This document shows, piece after piece, positions 1 to 11,200 of a DNA stretch of 64,000 bases. Source of the stretch: Azolla caroliniana (taxonomy: Eukaryota; Polypodiophyta); assembly GCA_043228905.1 (NCBI GenBank), contig JBHGNT010000006.1, forward strand, positions 20,212,001 to 20,276,000, in the 5' to 3' direction. The notes beneath the pieces were generated by a model. It worked only from the letters and a program-made list of their open reading frames with translations, did no database searches and was not told the DNA's origin. A program made the translations under genes and the position numbers. Within the stretch, counting starts at the first letter, position 1, and each line of letters begins with the position of its first letter.

Positions 1-379
1 GCTTTATCCATAACAACAACATCCAATCTTTTCAAATGGTTGTGCGTTCATAACTTCCAATGGCCAAACTCTTATAAAATCTCACGTCATTGGTTGCTCA
101 AATGGCGTACTCTCTTTTTTCCTTGATGCATTCTCTCATTTTGGATATTCCATGATATCTTCTCCATCCACTCAAGCCTGGAACTTTCATAAAGAGATTT
201 TTTGCTAAATGCTCATCAAGGGACACTATTCCAATGTCATATTTCTCATTTGAAGTGGCATTGGACCTTGATATCCTTTTGTCCAACCTTGGAACTTTGA
301 TTCTTTGCAAATTGCTTCACATCCCGCATTTGGTTATTGTGTGCTATCTACATACATTCCCCATTTTTCGTTAGGATCT

Positions 380-1250
380 TTCTACCAAAATTGCTTCACA
401 TCCCATATAATACACCACCTTGGACTTGGCTTTTGAAGGGCAATGAGACACTCACTACTTTTTGGCCCAAAAATAATTTCAAACCCAAAGTAGCAAATGT
501 CCTCTAGATCTCTAGCATTGTTGGAATCACAATATCTGGTTAAATTTGTTCCTCAACTAATCTTGACGCCAAATCTAACCATACTCTTTAGATACCTTAG
601 AGTGTGCATCCTAAATTGGCAATGGTTCTTCTCAAAACAAGCTATGAACCTTACCCCCAATTCCACCGCACATGCTATTTCTATTGTATTGTATGGGTAT
701 TGGATATTCCTTACTAGAGCTTGATACATGCACGATGTCTCAAACCTTTTGCTTTAGGTTTTCATCAAGTTCATGTTGAGCTACATCAACGTGGAAAATA
801 TATTTTATAATCATCCATCACAAACACCTAGACAATAAAGTGAGCATATTTGGTCTAAGTGACAAACATCTACCTATCCATTTGCTACACCTCTAGTTCT
901 AGATAAAGGTGTAACAAACTAAAATCCTTCATCTTGAACTTTGGACCCAACTTTGCTTAATCTCACCAATATCAATGTTACATGGGACAACTAAATCATC
1001 CATATACAACACAAGGATAATTGTATGCACACCTTCATTTTGTACATAAGCATATTGAACATCTTCTAATCTACCTTTTTCATGGGAATCCATCCATCTA
1101 CTTGTACAAAACCTTTGGCACCTAGTTTAGTTTATGCACACCTTCATTTTGTACATAAAGCATATTGAACATCTTCTAATCCACCTTCTTTTCAAGTAGC
1201 CTATGGCCAAACACTACATCGTGACTTAACTCCTCCAAAAGAATGTACCC
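380..1250 (-). pseudogene. Decayed Copia retrotransposon relic (RT to RNase H)
   Basis: Reading the minus strand, a heavily mutated Copia pol fragment is visible. Positions 987-1025 encode the reverse transcriptase active site (LVLYMDDLVV). It is followed downstream by FKMKD and a LHLYLELEV-like stretch (about 880-960). Toward 430-620 there is an RNase H-like part with HTLRYLKSMV and YCDSNNARDLEDI. The order RT to RNase H fits Ty1/Copia. Frameshifts and stops prevent any long ORF, and no LTR, primer binding site or target duplication could be found. The edges are approximate. Family assignment is inference from motif order. Confidence 0.7.
1022..1190. repeat. Short imperfect direct duplication inside the Copia relic
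   Basis: A segment of about 55 bp beginning tatgcacaccttcattttg occurs at about 1024-1078 and again at about 1134-1190, with only a few differences. It lies inside the decayed Copia coding region, so it arose after or during its decay. Confidence 0.7.
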
Positions 1251-2830
1251 CACATGTATGAGACTTAAGTCATCCCAAAATGGACACAACAATGTGAAGA
1301 CACATCTCCATACTCCATTTTTTTTTGTTATCCTTCTCTACATTTAGCTAATAATTATTGAAAAAAATGGAAACTTCAAGATAAATCCATGAAGGTTATC
1401 CAATAACTCCTCTTGGAATAAAACAAAACAAGTAAATGAGGGACAAATATTTGACAATCCTATTTTCTTTTGTACAAAAGAGACATCATTTAATACTTGA
1501 AAAGGCACCTCCAAGAGAAATCATCCAAAAACGTTGGACGCTACCGTATGGTATTGCCCAAAGGGTTGCAAGTGTAATGAATTACGTAAGTACTTTCGAG
1601 AATTGAATATGAACATAAATTATACAATAGATGTATGAACATTGACAATGTAGGTTAATCATACCATAATGTCAATCATGACTCTCAATTATATCGTTAT
1701 ATACGCAAACCACTCATATCTTGTATTTTTCTTATCAATACAAACATTGAGCTAGAAATATATATGATGCATTTGGGGCACAAGTGCCCCAGGTAATGTA
1801 GATAAGCATGTTGGTGCTGCTTAGGAGCTTAGTACCATTTTCATTCATGCAATGGTAATACAAATATACACAATCCTTGCACACCAAATCCATATAATTG
1901 GTTATAAATGCACATGTCATTGATTAAAAGCACTAAGGTATTGTTTTCAAAGGTGTTGTTTTCAATACCTTTAAATTTTTCCACAAAACATTTGTGATGG
2001 CTACTTTTGTAATTCATATGCATTGCTATATTTATTTATCAAGATGGCTAGCAAAAGATAATGACCAACCAATCATAAACTTAATGTAAAATAAGTCAAT
2101 AGATGGAGTTCCTAGCTTCGACTTAGCCATAGTAATTGCTGAATAAAGTTCTTTGAATTTGTGAATTACTACATATTCATATAAGCTTCATTTAACAACA
2201 TAATCACTAATTCCTAAATGGTTACGACTCACGAGCATGTTAAGATTTAAAAGGAAGCTATAATTTATACGTGCAAAGTTTACACCATTTTGAAAGGACA
2301 AATCCCTTGTCCTAGGTGTCATGTACAACTTCCAATCCAAAATAGGATGGATTGAGATTGGGTATGTTTTAATTGGTAAAGTAAAAAGATTAATTGTGTG
2401 ACTATACTTGTGCTTATTATAAGTGGGAACATGATGATAAACTTAAAAGCTATGTAAATTTCCCAATAATAAAAGGCTATGCAATATTTGTATAGCTCTA
2501 ATAACATGAGAGGTTAAATCCTTCCGCGACTTCATGCAAAATAATCATTTATTTATTTTCCAAAAAAAACAAAATAATCATATTAGTTTCAACCATGAAT
2601 GTGCACAAATCATAGCACTCTATAAAAGAGAATTAAAGAAGGTAGGAGAAGAGATTGGGGCCTTCCCCTACTTAGTGCCAAAAGTTCAATCAAGTGTGAC
2701 CAATTGTACCTTGTATTCCTCTAGTGAAAGAAGTTAAGAATTAAGGAGAGATTGAAGCTTCAATTGCTTTGTGTAGAAATATCCATATAACGCAACCAAG
2801 CATATATCCACGCCGTATTACCCTAGTAAA
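1251..2830. other. AT-rich intergenic stretch, nothing recognised
   Basis: No coding exon, transposon domain or structured repeat could be supported here. The ORFs are short and lack family motifs or splice support. Confidence 0.5.
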
Positions 2831-2834
2831 ATAA

Positions 2835-3120
2835 GAGATGGTCAGACGGAGATATTAAAACCTTCCACCATTTCACATAGAAAAAACGAGCAACAATGAC
2901 CATCGACATACACTCCTTTGTGTCAGTCAATTGAGCAAAAGAAGACAAGTGATTCGATACCTTCCCCTCACCGTCTTGTACAAAGCTTGGTCAACTATGA
3001 GCAAAACATAACTATACAAGCCTTCATAGTATGTACTTTTGTGGTGAAAAGAGAGGTCGAAACCTTCCATCACTTCACCTAGAAAAGCTCGAGCAACAAC
3101 GGCCAATGATACACAACTCC
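2835..3120. repeat. Diverged direct repeat, period about 208 bp
   Basis: The stretch around 2848-2915 (aaccttccaccatttcac, then cgagcaacaatgaccat) recurs around 3056-3120 (aaccttccatcacttcac, then cgagcaacaacggccaat). By eye the two copies agree at roughly three quarters of positions, which suggests an old tandem duplication. Function unknown. Confidence 0.5.
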
Positions 3121-3459
3121 ACGATTGATTGTGCTTCCACGATGCAGCCATGTAGGGACGTGAACCAGCGTTGACCAACGCATACGTATGTGGCTCTCGT
3201 AGCAATCTGTAGTGAAGTAGGAGGAGTAGGTTGGTCCTCCATTATGTGAGCGGAAAAGGAGTAGGTTAGTCGTGACAGGTAGAGCCCGAATTTATGTGAG
3301 AGAGGCACAAGGGACGAACTCTCGAGATGTCTCTCTAGGAACGCACAAATAGTGTAAGAATTAGAGAAGTATATTAGTATGTAGACTATAGTAGTAGTAG
3401 TAATAGGAGGAGGAGAGTTGAGGTAAATGTAGTGAGGTTCTTAGTTATAAAGCATTTCT

Positions 3460-3523
3460 TTTGGAGCTCAGCTTTTTGTAGCAGGGGCAGGGGCAGGGGC
3501 AGAGGTCGTGGGTTCGAATCCTC
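3460..3523 (+). mobile_element. tRNA-like promoter relic, possibly the head of a SINE
   Basis: Positions 3511-3521 read GGTTCGAATCC, a perfect RNA polymerase III B-box (tRNA T-arm). About 45 bases upstream, 3463-3482 (GGAGCTCAGCTTTTTGTAGC) resembles an A-box (D-arm). Between them is a GGGGCA triplication where an anticodon arm should be. The bases after the T-arm (CTCTGTCGGCCA) have no matching 5' acceptor strand, so this is not a functional tRNA. A tRNA-derived SINE head or a tRNA pseudogene are both possible. It sits just upstream of the TBC gene's presumed leader. Confidence 0.45.
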
Positions 3524-4499
3524 TGTCGGCCACTTCTCCACACTGTCACACAGAGAACGGAGCCACAGACTGTGACACAGAAGGCCCTTGTCTCCGTAGC
3601 CTTTTCCGCCCGCTTCTCCTCGCAGACAAACTCTCCCATCAATCAATCAGAAAAACTCCTCCCCCCCCCCCCCCAACAAAAGAAATTGAATTTCCGGCAA
3701 TTCGAATGATCTGCCCTCAGCGATCTGCAACCAATCAACGTTCTTCTTCCTCCTCCTTCCTCGTAGCTTCTCCGCCGCGAATGGTAAGTTCTCATCATTC
3801 TCCCTTGCTTTAACCCTCATGTCTTCTCTATCTCCAATCTTCTGCATCGATCATCGGGACCATACTGATGCTTTCTTTTCTCATTAAAAGCTATTATTCT
3901 CAAAGGGCGAATTTCTCGTTTCGATATAATCCTTTTTTGTTTTGTTTTGTTTTGTTTGTTTGGCCAGTGCCTGTGGTCACTCTGTTGTCAACCATAAATT
4001 TCTACATCCCGAATGGTATGTCACACTTCTTTCTTGTTTGATCCTCATGTCTCTTATGTGCATCCGATAGATGCTGATTGATATACTATTCTTATCTTCT
4101 TCGTCTTCTGAATATATGTACCTGAAAGAAAAGTGGTTCCGGTAATCGGCATATACCTTTGTAAACCACCCATTGAAACAAGATCCTAACTTTTAGTGGG
4201 GGAATATCCAACAACCTTTTCCATTGAATGAATTACTGAACCAGATCCGGGAAATAATGAAGCTTTGGAATAAGCATGTGTAATCAAATGAAATAATGCA
4301 GATCAATAAGCACCAGTACCCAATGCTAGTACCATATATGCAAGGACATACTCTTTGTGTAGTTAGAGAAGGAAACACCTCTCATGAAAATGTCATGGTT
4401 GTTTGGAGCAAGAGTAAATTTTTTTGTTTGGATTCAAGAGAATTTTTGTTGTGCTGCTAAAAGGATTTTCTTTTGCATCTTCTGGATCAGATGCATTAA

Positions 4500-5120
4500 A
4501 TTATTTTTGTTTGCACAAAAACAAGAAATATTCTTGGTTGCCAAATGCTTTGCAAGGACAAACGTACTGTGTTGTATAAAAATAAGGCAATATCTGGATC
4601 AGTTGATTCATGTAGATATAATTATGTTTGCCAAAGCTAGTGTAAGGACAACAAGAAATCGTTTTTGTTTGCCAGAAACTATTCAAGGGCATACTCATGG
4701 TATTGTTAAAAAGAAAATTTGTATGCATCTCGTCGATGGGACAATTTCTTATAGATATTATTTTATTTTCAAAAGATCGTGAGGACAACAAGAATTCATT
4801 TCCCTTGCCAAAATCTGTGCATATACTAGCTAAATTATGTTGTTAAAAGGCAAATTCATGCATCTTCTTGAATACATGGTTTATGGAGATGCAGAACAAA
4901 AGCTGTTCAAGGACAAGAAGAATTTAATTTGCGAAAATCTGTGCAAGAACAATGTACCTGTGTTGCACTGCTAAAAGGAAAATTCACATCATCTGAATCA
5001 TATATTATTTAATTTGCTGAAGGATAAGAAGAATTTAATTTGTGTGACCAGAATCTGTGCAAGGACATGCTCATTATGGGGCAGAGGAGATCTCTGCATT
5101 TTCTGCTTTAGTTGGTTCAT
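4500..5120. repeat. Degenerate tandem array in the 5' intron region of the TBC gene
   Basis: A unit of about 110-140 bp with the anchor aaggacaacaagaattyatt, followed by tttgccaaaatctgtgcaag and a loose cattctgctaaaaggaaaattcatgcatctt-like part, recurs about five times (anchors near 4518, 4644, 4781, 4911 and 5023). The copies differ by many substitutions and indels. It lies upstream of the first recognised coding exon. Confidence 0.6.
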
Positions 5121-5243
5121 CTGGATATCATCTTATTTGCCAAAGTCTGTGCAAAGACACTATGGTCATTGCACTGTCAAGATGAAAATTGTGCATCTTT
5201 TAGATCAGCCAGCTTATATAGACTTATCATTTTGTTTCCACAG

Positions 5244-8200
5244 GCTCTACAAGGATACGAAGAATCGGACATTATATTTGTTCGAGAGAATGTTTCGATG
5301 CATCCACGACAACAAGCTATAGAACGGATAAATGGACGGTTCCGATTGCTCAAGAAAGACTTCTCTTTGTTTATGGTAATGCTTGCTTATTTCTGTAAAT
5401 TTCTTTGAAATATAATGATTTAAACCGATTGCTCAAGAAAGACTTCTCTTTATTATTATTTTGTCTCCGGATGCAGACATGGATCCCTTATACTCAAAGA
5501 GTTAATGTAGGAATATCCACATCAAATATTGCCTCTACTGGCAAGGGTTCAGGTATAGATGATTTCTGCTGTGGTTTTTTTCGTTGTATTTTACAAAGGC
5601 AAAGTGTACCCCCTCTTATAATATATTCTCTCAGACAGAAATCTGTATTCTATCCGAGCTGTTTCAGTGGATGAAATAAGGTCAATTTGGCGACATTCTC
5701 CACCACTAGGTTGGCAGTATATCATTATTGTGCTAAATACAGGTATTTAGTTTATCAGCATTCTATCATTTAATTATTGTTCTTGTTTTTTTATGGTAAA
5801 CACATTCATGCTTTGATTAATTCTTGCTTTCTTTTTCAGGAGTCACTTTTCCTCCTTTATATTTTCACAATGGTGGAGTTAGGGAATTATTAAACAAATT
5901 GAAGGAACATGTTCACATTGTGAGGTAAATGGATGTACCGAACCAATGGCTTAACGGTTCGGTTTGGTTTTAACAGCCAGAAACCGCAGTTTAAACGGTT
6001 TTTTATTTTTAAAATTTATAAAAAATTTAAAAAATTGTTTTTAAACAATCTGTTCATTTTTAGACCTTATTCTCACATTTTAGGAACATCTTAAAAAATT
6101 TTAAAATTTTTAAAAATGAAATATTATCAATTTTAAAAAATTAAAAATTAAAAATTAAAATTTTGACCTATGTTGAAAACCGAAACCGAACCACGAAACC
6201 ACGGTTTTTATGGTTTAATGGTTTAACGGTTTGAAAATGGTTTACGGTTTCGTGGTTCGGTTCGGTTTGGTTCAGGTTTCAAAATTCCCATAAAAGCTAC
6301 TCGAGGAACACATAAGTGTAACAAACCCCCCCTAGAGCAAATGATGTGAACATATACAAGGAGTGACAAATCAACCCCCACAAGGCAATAAGCCTAAAGC
6401 TTTGTGAAAAGCTTCAAACTTTTCTCTTGGAAGAGCTTTGGTGAATATGTCTGCCACATTATCTTGTGTAGGCACATATACCAGATCAATATCTCCTGCA
6501 TGAAGGTGCTCTCTCACATAGTGATAATGCACCTCAGTATGTTTGGTCCGTGCATGAAATACAGGATTTCGTGCAACAGCCAACGCACTCTGACTATCTG
6601 TGAGAATATGTGTAGCAACATCAATCTCCATGCAAAGATCCATCAAAAGGCGTCTTAGCCATATACACTCCACTGTAGCTGTGAAAACTGCCTTGTACTC
6701 AGCTTCACAACTCGATGTTGCCACTGTAGGTTGCTTTTTACTCAACCAAGATATACATGAGTTTCCAAGGAAAAAGCAATTACCACTAGTGGACACGCGA
6801 GTATCGTAACAACCAGCCCAGCATGGCTGAGTATCTCTGCCATAAAAGAGACCCAAGCTCAAAGTGCCTCTGAGATATCTAAACACACGTTTCACTGCTT
6901 GCCAATGCTTAGTGCCAAGGTTATGCATGAATAGACTCAACTGGGAAACTGCATACTGTATATCCGGCCTTGTATTGCATGCATATATAAGACATTCCAC
7001 AGCTTGCTGATAAAGAGAAGTATCAAATGCATCACTAGAATCCTCAACTGAGAACCTAAATCCTGTCTCCACAGGTGTAGAAACTGGCTTGCAATCCTCA
7101 AAGTGAAAATGCTGAAGTAGTTTTTCAACATACTTTCCTTGATGCATCACCATTCCCCCCTCAACGGATACAAATTGGATGCCAAGATAGTAGCTCAAAA
7201 GACCAAGATAAGTGACATCAAAAGTATGCTGCAAATCAGCCATTACAATGTCAAGTTTTGCATCACATGACCCAGTCAAGAGTATGTCATCAACATAAAG
7301 AACAATCACTATAAGATCAGCCCCATCTTTGCGTACATAAAGTGTGCTTTCAATTGAACTACATGTGAAGCCAAGAGCAATCAAGTGCTTATGAATTTTT
7401 TCATACCACGCACGTGGAGCTTGCTTGAGACCATACAAGGCTTTATGCAAGCGACAAACCATATGCTCTTTCTCTTTCATAGCAAATCCAGGAGGTTGCT
7501 TCACATAAACCTCTTCTTGCAAATCACCATTTAAGAAAGCTGTTTTTATGTCCAACTGATGCACTTTCCATCTTCTTTGGGCAGCCAATGCAACCACGGT
7601 ACGAATGGTAGTCATGCATGAAGTAGGTGCAAAAGTTTCCTCATAATCAATGCCACCATCAGACTTTCGTTTAATCTTGTAAACCCACTTAGTACCAATG
7701 CCATTCTTTCCTTTTGGCAATTCACATAACTCCCAAGTACCATTCTTATGTATGGAATCCATTTTTGATTGCATTGCACTCACCCAATGTGGATCATTAC
7801 ATGCATCTTCAAAAGTAAGTGGCTCCTCATAACATGCTATTGCAACAATAGAATAATCCACAAAATTCTACCAAGTAAAGGTGCACTCAATTTGCTATCT
7901 TGCAAAGTTTGTTTCAGCCACTTTGGCATAGTTTGTGCACTCTTGATAGACATGCGCTCCTTGTGTAATACATCTTCAATATGTACATCATGGTGGGCTG
8001 AATTTCATGCTCATTTTCAGCCATATTTTGTTGCAAATGTTCAGCCATGTTTGGCTGGACATTTCGTGCATTTTCTTTCAGCCCTTTGAAACTCACTTGC
8101 CTGGTCTACATCTCCATAGTCAAGTGCACCACTTTGGAACAAAGGCATGAGTGTATCAAACACATCTTGTGAGCTAACTGTTGGCTGTTTTTTGCATTCA

Positions 8201-11200
8201 AGAAAAGGGAAAACTGAATTTTCAGCAAATACCACATCTCAACTCACAATAATTGTGTTTGTCAATGGATGGTACAAACGATATCCCTTACTTTCAGCAC
8301 TATAACGAACAAATATGCATTTCTTTGCCTTGTCATCAAGTTTGTGACATTGTTGTGATGGCACAAGAGCATATGCCAAACAACCAAACACACACATATG
8401 ACTAACCATAGGTTTATGTCCATTCCAAGCCTCATATGGAGTAATGACCCTCAATGCGTTTGTAGGGCAACGATTCAACACATAATTTGCACACATAACT
8501 GCTTCCATCCAAAACTTGTTAGGAAGATGCTTTCCTTTAACCATACATTGTGCCATCTCTAAGAGTGTTCTATTTTTGCGCTCTGTAACACCATTTTGCT
8601 GAGGTGTATATGGCATCGTACATTGATGTGAAATACCTCTTTCACAAAGAAAGCATTAAACTCATGTGACATGTATTCGCTGCCACGATCCATGAGTAGA
8701 GTCAAGAGCTTATTTCCCAAAAAAAATTCAACCATAGCTAAAAATGATTTGAAGCAAAAAAATACCTCATTCTTTGCTTTCATAGGATACACCCATGTAT
8801 GGCGAGTAGCATCATCAATGAAGGTAACAAAATATACATGCTTTTCAAAAGATGGAGTCTTCACGGGACCGCACACATCACTATGAACAAGTTGTAATTT
8901 TCTTGTAATGTGTGTATGACTATCTTTTGGAAAAGAAGCACGATGCATTTTTCCAAGAATGCAACCTTCACATGCATGTTCTTCAATGGACTCAAGTGTA
9001 GGCAACCCAATAACCATATCCATCTTTTGCAAGTGGAGCAAACTATTGAAGTTCAAGTGACCAAAACGAGCATGCCAAAGTTCCATTTCAGCCATGGAAG
9101 AAGTATGGACAGCCAAGGCATTTAGGGCAGCCCTCTTGTATGTATCCAAGTGATACAAGCCATTGCATAATGTACCGGACATCACGATAGCATCGCCATT
9201 GCTGAAATCATGAACCATGCACTTATCATCAACAAAATGTACATGAAGTCCAGCTTTGGCAATCAAAGGAACCGAAATTAAGTTCTTCTTAATACCAGGC
9301 ACATACAATACATTCTTCAAGATGACAACACCTCCATTTGCAGCCGTAAGCCCAATTTCTCCTACTCCAATGATAGGATAAGAGGTATTGTTTGCACACA
9401 CCACATCTCCTCCTTTGGGTGCATCTTTCAAGGATGCAAAAAAAACTTTTGCATGAAGTTATGTGCTTTGAAGCACCATTATCGAAGAACCAATCTGAAT
9501 CAATCTCACTTACAACCATACACTTAGGGTGCAATGATGCATCGTAATGATTTGTAACAACACATACCCAATAATCTTGGGCCATGTTGGCTTCATCACT
9601 CTTTGCACATGAAGAATTTTCAGCAATGGTCATGCCGGATTCCGTCTTCTTCTCATTGCACTTAACAAGCTTTCTACACTCATCAATAGTATGACCAGCC
9701 TTCTGGCAATATTTGCATTGCTTCTTCTTTTGCAAATCACCATCATTAGAGGAATAAGTGGAAGAGGAAGGTTGAGGCTTTGGTTTTGATGAACCAAAAG
9801 CTGAACCATACTTGTTTTTTCCCTTTTGTGAGATAGCAAGTGCTTGTGTTCCCTCTATCAAACCACTTCTATTCACTCTAGATTGTTCTTCTTGCAAAAG
9901 AAGAGACACAACCTCATCAAATGCATACATATCAGTATTCCCTTTTGAAACCAAACAGATTGTAGTAGCAAAGCTTTGAAAAGATTCGGGCAATCCTTTC
10001 AACAACGTAGAGATGTATTCGGAATGATCTCATCTATGTTCGCCAATTGCTCTTTCAAAACTTTGATGCGTGTCTCATACACATCTACTGACTCATTTTC
10101 AGCCATATGTACATCCTCAAGTTGCTTTCTCAAATATGCAACACGTGCTTCATTATGCATGGCAAACAAAGAAGCAAGATTGTCCCATGCCTGTTTGGAT
10201 GTAGAGCATGATCGAATATGTGGAACTATATGACACTTCACAGAAAGTGCAATCAATGCATGAGCTTGAGCCTCTTTTCCATCCCATCTAAGTTGCTCCT
10301 GTGTAGGTGGAGTAGGTGAAGCCACCATGCTCGAAGAGGAACTTGTATCTGTGACAGTAGACTGTGAAGTAGAAGGACTGGCGGGCCGCCTATCTGTGAC
10401 AGTAGACTGTGAAGTAGAAGAACGTGTTTCATCCTGTAGGACCACATCGGATAGTTAGTCCCATCAAGCTTATCTTCAGCTTGAAGCATGCCAAACAAGT
10501 CACTGTTGTTTGCCATTTCACCAGAGAACAAGAAAGTGGCAAAATCTTACCTCAACGTAATCTGAAATGCATGCTGAAATTTCAGCTCATGAACACTCAC
10601 TCTTATGGCGATTTTGACTGCATGGACAGCTTTGAAATGGGGTTCAAACAGCAGGGCACCTGCCGAAAATGCTCTTCGAGTGCTGAAATTCACTTCTCTA
10701 CATACGGAAGTTGATTTGCACTATTAAAAGTGTGCGCGGGCCACGATGCGGAAAACCGAAGATGGAGAGGATGAAGAATCTGCTCTGATACCACTGTTGG
10801 GTGTGTATGAGAGAGTGAGAGACACAAGAAGCACAAATGCAACACTCACACAAAGAAGACAATGGCTGGAATAGCTCTCTCTATTGATGAATTATTCTAA
10901 ACTAGTAAGAGCTGAAATATATATCCCTAAGTACTAAGTACCACCACATATGAGTGAATCATGTATGTGGTAGCTGTGAATTTCTTATCTGCATTTGGGT
11001 TATACAGCAGCTCTCACAACATGTCCATGTAACTTATGAAATTCACCACTTAGATTGTGTTGTTTCCATGCTGCAAGTTTTGCAATGCATGTGTATGAAC
11101 AAGAAGAAAAATACAAGGCAAGTGTCCCCTCTTGTTGTCTGTTTAGCTTAGAATGGATGATCATAAGTACTTATTTGAAAGTTTATCTTTGGGTTAATGA

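Larger units (their letters stand above)
6300..11021 (-). mobile_element. Copia LTR retrotransposon, defective, antisense in the TBC intron
   Basis: In minus-strand order: an LTR (10795-11021), a primer binding site TGGTATCAGAGC complementary to the plant initiator tRNA-Met (10782-10793), a leader, gag, protease, integrase, RT and RNase H ending at 6371. A G-rich tract (complement of 6327-6335) follows the stop. It is not followed by any sequence resembling the 5' LTR, so the 3' LTR has been lost or replaced. The left edge is therefore uncertain and abuts the hairpin repeat. No target duplication was found. Confidence 0.85.

Noticed and set aside
3508-3813. 101-codon plus-strand ORF with a proline run
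   Set aside because: The proline run is a poly-C tract and the ORF crosses the tRNA-like relic. More likely leader than coding.
6320-6345. Start of a 3' LTR directly after the G-rich tract of the intronic Copia
   Set aside because: Beyond a shared TGTT the sequence does not match the 5' LTR.
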